A DNA stretch of 64,000 bases from Lampris incognitus (GCF_029633865.1 NC_079219.1:56939698-57003697); one strand, 5' to 3'. Numbered from the stretch's first letter, positions 1 through 27,456 are shown. A program made the numbers and translations. Notes: a model not told the origin generated them from the letters alone.

Positions 1-392
1 GCCAGAGAGCAAGAGAGCCAGAGAGAAAGACAGCCAGAGAGCCAGAGAGCCAGAGAGAAAGACAGCCAGAGAGAAAGACAGCCAGAGCGAGGGAGACAGA
101 CAGACAGACAGAGCCATAGAGAGAGAGACAGACTAACAGACAGACTAACAAAAGGGCAGACAGAGAGAAAGACAGACAGAGCAAGAGAGAGATAGACACA
201 GACAGACAAACAAACAGACAAACAGAAGGACAGACAGACAGACTAACAGACAGACAAGAGCACGAGAGAGACACACAGACAGACAGACAGACTAACAGAA
301 GGCCAGACAGAGAGACAGACAGACAGACAGACAGACTAACAGAAGGCCAGACAGAGAGACAGACAGACAGACAGACTAACAGAAGGCCAGAC

Positions 393-444
<52 letters not shown>

Positions 445-530
445 TAACAGAAGGCCAGACAGAGAGAGAGACAGACAGACGGGGAGAGAGAGAAAGACAG
501 ACAGACAGACAGACAGACTAACAGAAAGCC

Positions 531-562
<32 letters not shown>

Positions 563-614
563 TAACAGAAGGCCAGACAGACTAACAGACTAACAGAAGG
601 CCAGACAGAGAGAA

Positions 615-650
<36 letters not shown>

Positions 651-1022
651 TAACAGAAGGCGAGACAGACAGACAGACAGACAGACAGACTAACAGAAGG
701 CCAGACAGAGAGAAAGACAGACAGACAGACAGAGAGAGAGAGACAGACAGACTAACAAAAGGGCAGACAGAGAGAAAGACAGACAGACAGACAGACAGAC
801 TAACAGAAGGCGAGACAGACAGACAGACAGACAGACTAACAGAAGGCCAGACAGAGAGAAAGACAGAGCGAGAGAGAGAGAGAGACAGACAGACTAACAA
901 AAGGGCAGACAGAGAGAAAGACAGACAGAGCAAGAGAGAGAGACACAGACAGACTAACAGACAGACAAGAGCACGAGAGAGAGACACAGACAGACAGAGA
1001 GACAGACAAGACAGACAGACAG
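1..1022. repeat. CAGA-type satellite, about 1 kb
   Basis: Near-continuous (CAGA)n with a higher-order unit of roughly 35-45 bases: several GACA units, then GACTAACAGAAGGCCAGACAGAGAG. It starts at the window edge and stops 12 bases before the 5' splice site of shc1 exon 9, so in the gene it is the beginning of an intron as (TCTG)n. Open frames inside it (poly Leu-Ser-Val-Cys) are repeat artefacts. Confidence 0.97.
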
Positions 1023-1033
1023 AAGTATTTCAC

Positions 1034-15920
<14,887 letters not shown>

Positions 15921-16970
15921 GATGAGTCTGCGGTGCCGCCGTTTGGTTTTTATAGCCGCCGCGTTAAGTCCACAAAAGCTCTTAGTGATCCAAGTCAAAG
16001 TCTCTTTGTCTCCGTATTCAAAGTTTCTCTCTACGGGGACACACAGCCATCTGTCTGTCTCCCTCGGTGCCAGGGGGCATGCCCATCTGTCCGGTTGGCC
16101 GTCCTCCACTCGCTATCGGGCAGCGGAGACAAAACCGCTTTGAAAGCGACTCTATCCGCGGTCCAAGATAAATAAGACGGAGCAGAGGGGGGAGCGAGCG
16201 AGCGTCCCAGTTAACGACCGAACGCAGATGGAGACGATTTGCATTTAGTGCACCAGCGCAGACCATGTTGTCGTCAGTTCCCTCCCGATGTGCGTCAGTG
16301 TTCGTCGCGTTCCCAGGGACCGAGAACGAGGAGGGGAAAGAAGGGGGAGAAAAAAAAAAGAGGAGTCTTCGGCGTTGCAAGTTCGGAGGGCTCCTTTTTT
16401 TTTGTTTTTTGTTGCCGTAACGTGACACAACATCTGCGAGGACCTGGTCTCCGCTCGAACAGCCTCTCGGTGAGAGCCGGGCGTCCAGCTGTCACAAAGC
16501 ACCGTGGAGAATCCAACACAAGCGGTTGTCTCTCAACCACCGCGAGCGCGTGTAGACGCGTGACAACACGTGCATTTTGTGTTCTGCGCTCTTGTGCGTG
16601 TTGCGTTGCACTGCGCGTTTGCGCGTCTTGGGAGTGTAAACCTTGCCAGCCCACACAGGCTGTGTGTGTGTGTGTGTGTTTGTGTGTTTGTGTGTAGGTG
16701 TGTAGCAGCTCCCTCTGGCAGTTTTGTTTCCCCCTGCCTGACACAGGCCCATAAAAATCCTATTAGCTGCCAACGAGGGTATCAGGGGGAGGGTTCGCAC
16801 ACACACACACACAGCGCCCGCACAGACACACAACACAGACGCTCGCACAGCGCCGACAGGTCGATACGACGCCGGCGAGGCCCCGGCGCTGCTGAAGAGG
16901 AGGAGAGAGGAGGCTTATTTGATGTATGGCTAGACTCCCCGCTACTCTTGCGCGGAAGTTCCTCTTCTCA
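15921..16970 (-). promoter_or_regulatory. shc1: shc1 5' flank: GC-rich leader and likely p66 promoter side
   Basis: Upstream of the p66 ATG the frame remains open for 63 further codons to an ATG at 16109. The residues there (MEDGQPDRWACPLAPRE...) do not resemble SHC1 and are probably leader. The region is CpG-rich with GA tracts and a (TG)n run at 16663-16695. A TATAAAAA lies only about 30 bases before the ATG, too close to serve as TATA box for this ATG. In mammals p66 and p52/p46 are driven by different promoters, so first exons may be further right. Confidence 0.3.
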
Positions 16971-17390
16971 CTCCCTCTCCCTCTTCCTCCAAACGGCTTC
17001 GCGCCCCCTCCGAAAAGCCCCGTCTCGCTCCCCCTCCGTCTCGGCCTCCGCCTCCCTCTTCCTCCAGATCACCTCGGGCAGGGCCTCCTTCCCCCTCTCC
17101 GCGCTACCCTCGCCCCGCTCCCTGTCGCCGCCTCGCCTCTCCTGGAAGCCCTCTCTCCTCTGCCACACGATGTACTCCGCCAGCCTCTGCCTCTCCAGCG
17201 CCTCCGCCCTCTCCCGCGCCACCACCTCCTCCCGCCTCTTCCAGATGATTTCTCGCTCCCCCGCTCCCCCTCCCTCGTCTGCTCTGCCGTTCTCCAGGCT
17301 GTCCTGCTTTAACAGTCGCCTCTGTCCGTTAAGGTTGAGCCCCCGCCTCCTCCTCCTCCCCCCCCACACCTCGCCCGCCTTAAGACTGAA
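16968..17390 (-). other. unexplained Arg/Glu-rich open frame with spaced Trp (candidate coding exon)
   Basis: This frame is open from an upstream TAG at 17393 to TGA at 16968, about 140 codons, with no ATG at its upstream end, so it would have to be an internal or terminal exon. It holds four related blocks, EIIWKRRE, YIVWQRRE, EVIWRKRE and AVWRKRE, spaced about 25-33 residues apart and joined by Arg/Glu/Ala-rich helix-like sequence (ARERAEALERQRLAEY). Third codon positions are mostly G or C. I do not recognise the protein. It lies about 1 kb upstream of the shc1 p66 exon on the same strand and is not in frame with it. It could equally be a polypurine tract open by chance. Confidence 0.3.
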
Positions 17391-17399
17391 CTACGGCTA

Positions 17400-20130
17400 A
17401 AGGCTGGGCATGGTCGCCTATGTACAGATACACGTAGAAAACCCAAATAATAAAAACAGAGATAGAAAACAACACAACACAGGCTAGTATTTAAGACTGG
17501 GCTGGCATGGCCGGGCCCGTCCCTGACTTGAGTTTCCTGATATGGCTGAAAGGTGAGAGAGGTCGCCCGGGTTCGAGTGTGTTCTCTAATACAAAAGGTC
17601 CGCCTCAGTTCGAGATGCGTTTAACTGCGGAGCACCATTATACCGGAGGAGGTTGAGCCTCGGGATGTTGTCTCGTGTCTGGCACCGCGACACACAAACA
17701 CACCGCGGTAGCAAAAGCTGGTGATGTAACGCCGGCGAATGTAGGTCATCGGCTGACGAGCGTCGCCGGTGGGCTCGCGTCTGACGGTAACGAGGCCCGA
17801 CCGGTCCGACCCGAACGCCTAAACCGGGGTTCCCGAACGCTCCGTTAAAGCCACGCTTTTTCCGCCCGCTGACCCCGTCGGCTCCCGTTCTCTTCCCGTC
17901 GCTCTGTGACGGCCACGGGGAGACAGTCTGGTTTGGAAAGCGGCAACAACCGCCGCCACGGGTCAAAGTCAGTTACCTGAGAGAAGAGTATTGACACCGC
18001 CCGGTCTTGAGACGGCCAAGCCCAGCACCAAGTAATCTAGAGCCACCCTCTCGTTCTATCTAAGGCGGCGCTTATCAAAATGAGCTCCTTGCCTGCGCAG
18101 AACAACCTCGAAGGCAAACAGTTTCTCGCCGTTAACAGTCGCTGGTGGCAACACAAAGGTCCCAACCAAGCGAGTCCGCAGTGGCTCGACTTCAGTTTTG
18201 TTGCACGGCTACAACCACATCGTCGTAGCTAGGTGGCTGGCCCAGATCTCAGTGCTGCTCAGGCACTTCTCATATTTACACTAGTTCCTGAACCTTTAAA
18301 AGCCCCAGAGAGGAACAATATTTACGCCTGACTGGGCCTGGCCGGCTTTACGCAAGTCTGCAAAGTTCCCACCGACATTTCGGCAAAACCAAAAGGAACT
18401 GAAGCTGGGTGGGGGGTGGGGGGTGGGGGGGGGAGAGAAAGAGGGCTGATATTTCCACAAATCCTTCCAAAGTGAGTTGTGTCTCGCGGTTAAGCGTGCC
18501 AGCTTGCAGTGGGAGCTGGACACATGGCACAGGAACGGTCGCCTGCACCAGTCTAGCACCGCAGAAGGATTGTCAACCGGATCGAGCGAGTCTGGTCTTC
18601 ACCGAGTAGCACCACAAAGTACCCAGTCACCCCGGGACACCGCCAGACGGTCCGGGCCAGGCTTGGATCGTCTCCAGATAGCCAGCCGTAAAGAAACACG
18701 GCTAGGAAAACTACAAAAGACACCCCGTAGCGGACGTTAGAACAGCACGCGGCACGGCGAGCGAACAGCACCTCCCAGCTCTTGTGAGTAAGGACATGAA
18801 TGTCCAGTCCAGAGAAGAAAGAAGCACTTACAAAAGGCCCAAAAAAACAAACCCAACCAGCTCGGACCTCGGCGACTACTGGAGCGGGGGGGAACAAGGT
18901 GTGTTGTACTCGTGCGTCGAGTCGCTTCATAAGCCAAGGTCATGACCCCCACCCCCACCCCCACCCTGCCCGAGGTTGGTGTTAGCGCACCAAGTAAAAC
19001 ACAGTGTAGGTCGGATGAGTGCACGACACAATGACCCCTGTACACGGGGAGGGGAGATCCTGAGTCACCTACACGGCCGGTGTGTTTCTGTTGTTTTTGA
19101 TGTCCCGTCACAAACACAGGCAGGGACGCCACAACACGCCCGACGACGCGGCGGGGCGGCGGGAGAGAACAAGAGGGATTCTGGTCTATCCGGTCATACC
19201 CGGCGGGAGCCCGCCGAGGCGGTAGGCAAGGTGGCTGCTGCTGATGGCTTCGGGCGAAAACTAACCCCCCCAAAAAAAGGTGACCTCGAACGACCCCGCT
19301 GCCCTGTCCGAGACCACCCGGCTGCGAACAGACGGTAAAGGGGTGTCATCCGCGTACAACGAAAGAAAGGGCCGGGACGCGCGCGCTTTTGAGTTTTCCG
19401 CCCGCGAGACGAGCACCGGAGCGGCGCACCTTTTGCGAGAGACGAGCAACGCTCACGGCGACGGCGCAGAAGAAGTTAGCGTCTCGCCCCGTCTGCAGCG
19501 GTTGCTATGGCAACAGACATTCAAAAGAGATGCCCGCAGAGCGGTACAGACCGAGGAGTCCTGACCACGGCAGGAGTCTCCAGACAAAGAGATAACCGCG
19601 TCCTCAAATCACAGTGCACCGTCGGCCGGCCACACTAACAGCGTTTGGTTTTTTGTGCAGAACAAAAGTGTGGGGGGTGGGACAACGACAACAACAACAA
19701 CAACAACAACAACACACTACAGACCCCCCTCAACAGAGACCAATAAGTCCCGGTTTAATGATCAAAGTTTGGCCCGCGTCGCGCCAGCCATAACACCGGT
19801 TCCGAGCGGGACACGCGAAGCCGCGACTGCGTGACGTTCCCTGGGGCGGGAGACGAGGGACACGGCGGAGGACAGGAAGGCCCCGCCACGACGCCGGCCA
19901 GTCCACATCAGCTCGGGGCCGCCGCCGACGCGACGGAGACTTGCATAAAAACAACCTGAACTCTCTGCACGGCGGCGAACGACGGGGGTCTGGACTGTGC
20001 GAGGATCCGCAGGGCCGAGCGCGCGGCCCGGTGAGAGTAGAGAACGGACGCGCGCCGAGAGACAGACAAGTTTGATAGTCGCAGAACATGTATTTTGGAT
20101 TTCCAGGGCGTCACGTCCGTTCTCTGAGAT
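17400..20130. other. GC-rich 5' flank of shc1, no gene recognised
   Basis: This CpG-rich sequence contains CAC/CCCAC runs near 18946-18965, a (CAA)n run at 19681-19713 and many short frames on both strands without family resemblance. Non-coding first exons of shc1 may lie here but cannot be defined from sequence. Confidence 0.4.
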
Positions 20131-20952
20131 GGACCCTTTTGTTTTTTTTTTCCCCCCCCTAGGCGACTGATGAAACTTAAATTAGCTCCATTTTTTTTTT
20201 CCTTTTTGGTTTAAAAAAGCACAAAGTTGAAAATCCAAACAGCGGCTCGGAGGGTAATTTCAATTCACGTGACAGCCACAGCGAGGTGACAGCGGCCACG
20301 AACTGCCCCGGTCCGTCCTCCGCTTCCTCTTTCTGGCTCCTCTTCCGTCCACTCCCTGAAAAACGTGCCTCTCCTCCGATCCGCTCTGCCGCTCGACTAA
20401 TTCACAAAGTCACCGCCGGCAGTTCTTCTTACATCCATGCTCTCTCCCGCTCTCCTTCGTCTGGTCCGTCTCCTCCTCCTCCTCCTCCTCCTCCTCTCTC
20501 AGCAGACGGTGAAATGGCAAGGCTGCGGGCTCGGACGATGGCACTCCTTCATTGTGCTCCTCTGCTTCTCCTCCTCCTCTCGCGTCTGTCTCTCACTCTC
20601 CCCCTTCTTTCCTACCTCCGTCTGTGTTGCGAGGGACGAGCATGCTGTCTGTCCTCCCCTCCTCCCAGTCTGGACGGGAGATGCTGCCTCCCATTCTCTC
20701 GCTCTCTCTACCGCTCTCTCTCTCTCTCTTTTGCTCGCTCGCTCGCACACACACACACTACCGCTGCTGTCTCTCCCCCCACCTCTCTGCCCGCTTTCCT
20801 CCCATCCTGCCTCCTTCCTGTCCCCCCCCTCCTCCTCCTCCCCACTGCAGCTTCAATCATTTAGCAATATACATGTGTATGCACAGCATGATGCTGCACG
20901 ACCAAACCTTAATGCACACGCTCTGGGGAGGAGGGGAGGGGGGGAGCATGTG

Positions 20953-20983
<31 letters not shown>

Positions 20984-21120
20984 GAAGGGAGGGAGAGTGT
21001 TGGGGGTAAGAGGGTGGAGGTGGGGGGCAGCAGAGCATGTGGTCTATACAGAGGCTCCTCCCTCATTCATGTTTAGTAACCTGAGAAAAGGGGAAAGAGG
21101 CAGAGAGAGACCGAGACAGC

Positions 21121-21155
<35 letters not shown>

Positions 21156-21156
21156 C

Positions 21157-21251
<95 letters not shown>

Positions 21252-22460
21252 GAGACAGAAAAGAAAAGAGGGAGGGGAAGTGTGTGTGGGGGGGGGGTAC
21301 AGATGGAGTCTAATTTCAGGGCAGCATGAATAACCTTGGTGGAAGTAGAGGAGTAAAAAAAAAGAGAGAGAAAGAGGGGTTGCCATTCATGTAAATAACA
21401 ATAACGCCATTCTGCTGCTGCTGCTGCTGGTGGTGGTGGTGCTGGTGGTGGTGGTGGAGGTGGTGGTGGTGGGTGTGTGGCTGAGGAGAGAGGACAGGTT
21501 ATTATCGGACACACAACAGCGCAGGGGTTCTGCGAAGCAGAGGAGCGGGACAGAACCAGCGGACCGGTTTTTGTGAAAGGGAGTGCGCCCGGCGCTCGGA
21601 TGTGAACACCGGCGTGGCGTGGGACCCGCAGACAGCGACCCGACCAGAACGCCCCGAGAGGACCCCCCCCCCCCCGACAGCAAAGAGAAGAGGAAGTCCT
21701 TCATGACACCCAGCGTACCGCGCCTACTTCGGGCCACACAAGCCAGCCATGGAGCGGTGTGCCTGTCTAGTCCCTCCAGGAGACAAAAAGGATCAAGTAA
21801 ATAAATAAATCCAGAAAACTAGAGGACCGGGGTGTCACCGAGGACAACATCCACCACCACCACCACCACCACCACACCACCAACCACAGCTTTATAGAGT
21901 GATTCAGCTGATTGGTGAAACACCCCCCCCCCCATGCCCCGCATACACCATGCCCGTGACCGGTGAAACACATGACACACAGTGGCTCGGGAGTGATCGC
22001 ACAACTATTCTACGTCCTTGAAAGCGTTGAGGATTAAAAAACGAAGGCTTCGGCCAGCGGACGTGAACACCCTTGCAGATCTTGTATTAAAAAGGGATTT
22101 TTAAAAGCGCATTTATTATTTATGTTTCGCAGTGGCACGCTGGTACATCTGCATAAAGTCACACAGGGCTGCACAATTAACAGTGTGTAACTTTGGTTTG
22201 CATAAAGAATGACCGGAGTATACTGGCACACTGACAGTGGATAAGCATCTCATGATAATGTGCTTGTAGAGATTGCAGAAGCGCCGAGTGATACTAGATA
22301 CACCTCTTTTTTTTTAAATTTATTTCACTGAAGAGGAAAACAAGTCTCTCCTGTAGTAGAATTAAGCGTTTACTCTTATTGTGATGGCCTACTTATTGTA
22401 CATACAGACATAAAATATTTCTTTGAGTCTACCATAAATATAGCCTCATGGTTATCTAAC
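20131..22460. other. intergenic, dominated by simple repeats
   Basis: It holds CT-rich sequence (20440-20840), GA tracts (20957-20984 and 21123-21247), a (CTG)/(GGT) tract (21411-21476) and a (CAC)n tract (21849-21877). Apparent frames of poly Leu-Ser or poly Arg-Glu derive from these. No gene is seen. Confidence 0.7.
21123..21247. repeat. (GA)n microsatellite
   Basis: About 60 GA units broken once by a GACAGCGAGG insert that also occurs just before the tract. Confidence 0.97.
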
Positions 22461-22568
22461 TAAAACCCCTGTCTGTCTGTCTGTGTGCGACCGGACGAAC
22501 AGCGCCACTCCGCCATAGCAACCCACGTTGTGGTCGGATGGGGAATTACACCCAAACGGTCACAGCAC

Positions 22569-22907
22569 TCAGGTCTGAGTGGATGGCTGGTTACCAAGGG
22601 CAAAGAATTCAGTGATTTTGTTGTTAAGGGCTTTCACCTTTGGATGGTGGCTACTATACCTCTTAGCTTTGTCAAATGACTGCAGCAGAGGCGGCTGACA
22701 AGTTTTCACTGCACATTTGCTTCTCGCCCACTTTTTAGAAACCCTGTGGCGTGCAGGATGACGGCGCTTAAGAGGCCTAATTAAAGTGGCAGTAATACAT
22801 GAGTGTGGCTCTAACCCTGCCCGCATCACTGCTGCTTTACAAGCATTGCGAGTAGCAATTTTGTCATCGGTTTCCCATACTCTGAACCGCTTCCACGCAG
22901 CTGACAC
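22569..22907 (-). pseudogene. fragment of hAT transposase with BED-type zinc finger
   Basis: The minus strand reads MSAAWKRFRVWETDDKIATR, then NACKAAVMRAG, RRHPARH and KALNNKITEFFALGNQPST. W/F spacing, a remaining Cys, a downstream His pair and the helical linker ending in ITEFFAL-NQP resemble the N-terminal BED finger of ZBED/hAT transposases. One zinc Cys appears replaced (ATRNAC) and the frame stops after NQPSTQT. No other transposase part was found nearby. Confidence 0.45.
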
Positions 22908-24511
22908 GCTGGAGCTCGCCGCTGGTGCTCATAATAAACATCTAGCGGACATTTCAGCAGGCCTTCTCATATCCGCCGATACCGACATCGTGCCGGTATC
23001 CTCGTGCATCCTTAGTTCCTGAAATCACGGATATCAACCACGATTAAAAACCGATCTGCTGGAATTGTCCCAATTATGCAGCCATTAATTTACAAGTCGT
23101 TCGACCAGACACCTCCAACCAATCTGAAATACATCAGAGTGGTGCTGTGATTACTTTTGCAGGCCAAATGATTTGTACATTTCCTCAATGAGCTTCTTTT
23201 TCATCGTTTTATGTTCTCGCCTGATCACAGCCCACCGATTTTTAACGATTAGAGATGAGCGCTCCGAAACGGGTGCGGGATATCTAGAGGGATGAGGACG
23301 CTGAAGCAGAGAAAACCCCTCGCCACTGTGCCACGGTGTGTTTTCAAGCGTTTCGAGGACTTTCTGAACTTCTTACACATATTCCATTGGCCAACACTGT
23401 CGGCCTGTGAGTCTGTAACCCTAAAAACACCAGAGTGTATATCAACACGGTGCACGCGCGCGCGCACACACACACACACGCACACACACACACACATCAA
23501 GCAGGCAATCACAGTAAGCTCCATTGCCGCCCTTGCAGCCACTTGACTCCCAGCATGCTTTGCTCCCAGGATCAGCTGCGGAGTCATGTGACCTCCTTGA
23601 TATGAACAGTCCAGTTGAGCAAGCAAAGGCACACTTGACTCTGACATATGAGAGAGAGTGAGAAAGAGAGTGTGGGGGGGGGGCAAGGGAGGCAGTGAAA
23701 AAGCATAACGGGCAAGGGAGAGGGGGAGAGAGAGAGGGGGAGAGAGACACACACAGAGAGAGCAAACAGGCAAGGGAGGAGAGAACGAGCCAACATGCAT
23801 GTCCAAACACACACACTTTGGAATGAAAGGAATTGTCTGAAAGGACTGCAAAGTGTAGGACGCTTGCGTCTCAGCTTGCCCATCACAAGTTAGCGAGCGT
23901 GCATTTCCTCTGCAGGCATGCAGCCGGCTGCTCTAACCGATCTGAGTGGCGGTTGTGCACCTTTTCAGTGCAGAGGGGACAAAACAGTTGCAGAACAGTT
24001 GCAGAGGACAGAGCTGCGAAGGACCGAGATAGAGCTCTGGATGGAACATCTGCTGTCAACTCATACTGTGTGTGTGTGAGTGTGTGTCTGCATGTGCACA
24101 TGTGTCTAATCTCATTCGAACTGCCTCACTTGCCAACTCCTTCGCTGAGGCAAAAAAGAAGCGAAAATGCGCGGGGGGGGGGGGGGGCGACTGTCCGACC
24201 ATTTCCCTGCACCGGACTAGCTGTCGCCGGCCGAACGCCACGCTAGACAGCGTCACAACGGCTTCCGTGATGGTGGTGGTGATGATGAAGATAACGACCG
24301 AAGGAGCGGTCGGAGGAACTGCAATTGATGACGAGAAACAATACAGGATTGTAAAGACACACACACACACACACACACACGTATATATATAAATACATAC
24401 GGGTGCGTGTGCGCGCGAACACACGCGGCGATCAAAGGAGAGCGTGTCGGTCTAATGCGGCGGCTCAGTTATAGAACCGGACCGGAGTGAAAATCAATGC
24501 GATTAGAGGGC
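22908..24511. other. intergenic, no gene recognised
   Basis: It contains (CA)n tracts at 23458-23497 and 24357-24381 and purine-rich sequence at 23645-23765. No coding or mobile sequence was recognised. Confidence 0.6.
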
Positions 24512-24711
24512 NNNNNNNNNNNNNNNNNNNNNNNNNNNNNNNNNNNNNNNNNNNNNNNNNNNNNNNNNNNNNNNNNNNNNNNNNNNNNNNNNNNNNNNNN
24601 NNNNNNNNNNNNNNNNNNNNNNNNNNNNNNNNNNNNNNNNNNNNNNNNNNNNNNNNNNNNNNNNNNNNNNNNNNNNNNNNNNNNNNNNNNNNNNNNNNNN
24701 NNNNNNNNNNN
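24512..24711. other. assembly gap (200 N)
   Basis: Exactly 200 N, probably a placeholder size. It is flanked by GC-rich sequence on the left and a GAA-type purine tract on the right, both typical gap causes. Confidence 0.99.
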
Positions 24712-25085
24712 TGAGGAGAGAGAAAGAAGAAAGAAGAAGAAGAAGAAGAAAAACAACACAGCTGTATTTCCCATACGAACCAACCGGGGTGCTGTTGTGA
24801 GCAGCACTGCTCGGGCCACGGAGATGAGCGACATGTTATATCGTCCGCTCTGACGGACTGGAAGGCGCGCCTGCTTTTATCATCAACGGTCGTTTCCCAG
24901 AAACACCTACAACTCGTGTAGTCGTCCAGCCGTGTTGCCGCCGAAGGGAGGCGAACGGCGGCGGCGTCACGACGGCGTACATCTCAGCCATCACCACCGG
25001 CGCCAGCACACATCATCCTCAGTCCACAGCGGGGTCAAGGAAGCGAGAGACACCCCCGACCCGACATCTACCTGACCCTGCTTGA
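24712..25085. other. intergenic, GC-rich
   Basis: It starts with a (GAA)n-like tract and continues CpG-rich (CGAACGGCGGCGGCGTCACG). No gene is recognised. Confidence 0.5.
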
Positions 25086-25088
25086 CCT

Positions 25089-25450
25089 TTTCTCCCCAAT
25101 TGTACAATTACCCCACTCTTCCGAGCCGTCCCGGTCGCCGCTCCACCCCCCCCCTCTGCCGACCCGGGGAGGGCTGCAGACTACCGCACGCCTCCTCCCG
25201 TACCTGTGGAGTCACCGGCCGCTTCTTTTCACCCGACAGTGAGGAGTTTCACCAAGGGGGGACGTCGTGCGTGGGAGGATCACGCTATTCCCCCCCCCTC
25301 TCCCCCAAACAGGAGCCCCGACAGACCAGAGGAGGCGCTAATGCCGCGACCAGTAGGCTCGACCAAGCCGGAGGTCACGCGGGGATTCGAACCGGCGATC
25401 CCCGTGTTGGGAGGAAACGGAGTAGACCGCCACGCCACCCCGGACGCCCC
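25089..25450 (-). mobile_element. SINE-A, near full length, reverse orientation
   Basis: It starts with TTCTCCCCAATTGTACAATTA (tail) and ends GCCACCCCGGACGCCCC (head); the B box appears as GGATTCGAACC. Confidence 0.85.
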
Positions 25451-27220
25451 CTCGAGGAGCACTTTTAACCCCGTGCACGCCACACAGCCTAACGGGAGGT
25501 GGAGGGGCCCCGGCCTGAAGGGAGGAGGCGACCGGTTAAAATCTAGTTCTTCCAGTCTGCATGGGGAGGGGGGACGACCGGCCTCAACATACTTCTCAGG
25601 CCGGTATAATCGACGGCCTCCTTGCACGAGTACAAAAACTGGCCTACGACGCATGCGTGAAAGAACTGCACGTCTAAAATAACACAAGTGTACAAAACAC
25701 TAGTGTATGCATGCACGAACCTACGAGTCAAAGCCAGAACGCGGGTCAGGCCCGAGTAGGCCCGGGATGCAAATTAGCTAACCTCAATGATCACGATTAC
25801 TTGCAATACCGGTAACTGCGACGCCCCACGAGCAGAACAAACTACAGCTAGAGCGACGAAACCACAAGAAAGAACAAGGAGGCCTCTCCCTTATTGGAGA
25901 GAATACCATTAAGGGGGGGGTGGGGGAGGGGGGGGGGCGAGCGATGCGGTCGACGCAGCACGGCGAGCGTCGCGCAACGCTACCTGCGACGGCGGCGCAG
26001 GAGGAAACTGGGCTCCGGCTCGGGGCCCTGTTGTGCAGAAATGGTAAACCACACGGTGGGGGAACGAGAGAGAAGAGCTCCGACGGCTTGTTTCCAGCAC
26101 GGGGGGGGGGGGGGGGGGGCTGCCACAGTCACGCACACACAACAACAAACTGACACACAAGCGGCCTCCTTACATCGCTTCCCCATTACTCTTGCAGACG
26201 CACAACAACTGTCCCGATGGCCTTGAACCCTCCACCACACTGACCCACAACCGCTGTGGACTAACAACCCACTGACTCCTCTTCTAATACTAATCACTTG
26301 ATTTAACCGACCACGGTGACACAAACGAGGCGGAGTGACACACCCTGCGTGTGTACATGTACACACACACACACACACACACACACACCTGTCAGACTCA
26401 AGACTGTAACAATCGCAGGTGTCGCACAACCCCCCCCCCCCCCCCCGGTAACTAAAGACGGGAGTGTTTGCTGTCGGCTGCAGTGATTGAGGACAGGGGC
26501 CCTTCGGTTTTAATTAAGAAGGTTTTGGATGGTGCCACGTTGCGACAGATTGATTGACAGATTGTTTCGCAGACCGTCCGATCCAACGTGTGTGCGTATT
26601 TGTTCTAGTGTGTGTGTGTGTGTGTGTTGTCCAGCCCCCGTGACATGTGTCTGAATTCGCCATTTCCAGGGTGCAGGAGTTGATTGCACCGCCCCGCCCC
26701 TCCTCTTCATCAGCGGAGATAACATCAACATATAAGGTGTCAGGGGGCCTGCCTGGTCTGGAGAGTGTGGCCGGGTCCGATAAGGCAGCTCGGCTGGACT
26801 TGGTCCATCACCCTCAGTCACCTCAATCATATCTTTGAGCCTTTTTCATCATCGCCCTGTCTGTCACCTTTTTTTTTTTCTTTCTTCTTCTTCTTCTTTT
26901 TTTTTTTCTACACATAACCTTCGTTTTCGAACAGCGATCCCGGCGCTTTCACCTTCATCCGAATCTCAGGTGCATTTTGCTGATTTGCCTCCCGGCACCG
27001 GCCGAGCTCCATCCGAACCATGCAGCCCGGTCTCGCCAGTGTGCGTGCACACAACGCGGTATTACACCTTGACGCGCAACGCACACGCCGAAATCCAACT
27101 CTGCGTGCAGGCAAGTGGCGGATCTAGAGATTTTGCCCTGGGGTGGCAAGACTGTGTCCCACAGGTGGCAGCTGCCACCCCGTAGATCCGCGCCTGCACG
27201 CGGGTGATACGCCAATCCCC
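25451..27220. other. intergenic, no gene recognised
   Basis: It contains G runs (25914-25938, 26102-26119), a (CA)n tract (26357-26389), a C run (26431-26446) and T-rich sequence (26870-26909). A small inverted-repeat unit lies at 27117-27200 (GGCGGATCTA ... TAGATCCGCGCC). Nothing coding is recognised. Confidence 0.6.
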
Positions 27221-27226
27221 TACCAT

Positions 27227-27456
27227 TAACTTCTGTGGCGAGCCGAATACCACGCGTCACCTTGAACGGTCGTGACGTCACCAGCGGCACGCCCAGTTCA
27301 CCATCAGCGCGGGCGTCCACAACCAGGGTCAGCAAAAGAACTAAACGGTTACTTTCTTGCCGGGTGCGGGATTCGATACGGGGTGTACCGCACCACAAGG
27401 TGACGTCACTGACCGCTCGGCTAAAGGGTCAGACCCGTTAGCTAGGGGGCTAACGT
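27227..27456 (-). mobile_element. SINE-like element with CRE palindromes (family CRE), copy 1
   Basis: On the minus strand it reads GGTCTGACCCTTTAGCCGAG with CGGTCAGTGACGTCACC, then GTATCGAATCCCGCACCCGG, a tRNA-like A/B box arrangement. Further on come CGCTGGTGACGTCACGACCG and TTCAAGGTGACGCGTGG. Related copies are at 27584-27957, 29015-29207 and 53560-53700. Confidence 0.55.

Noticed and set aside
20286-21514. Ser/Leu-rich and Arg/Glu-rich frames of 100-190 codons
   Set aside because: Translations of CT-rich sequence and (GA)n; composition follows the repeats and no splice-consistent protein appears.
22786-23022. Plus-strand frame MAVIHECGSNPARITAALQ
   Set aside because: Partly opposite the BED-type hAT transposase fragment; no independent resemblance.
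24469-24853. Frames crossing the N run
   Set aside because: They consist of unknown residues in an assembly gap and carry no information.
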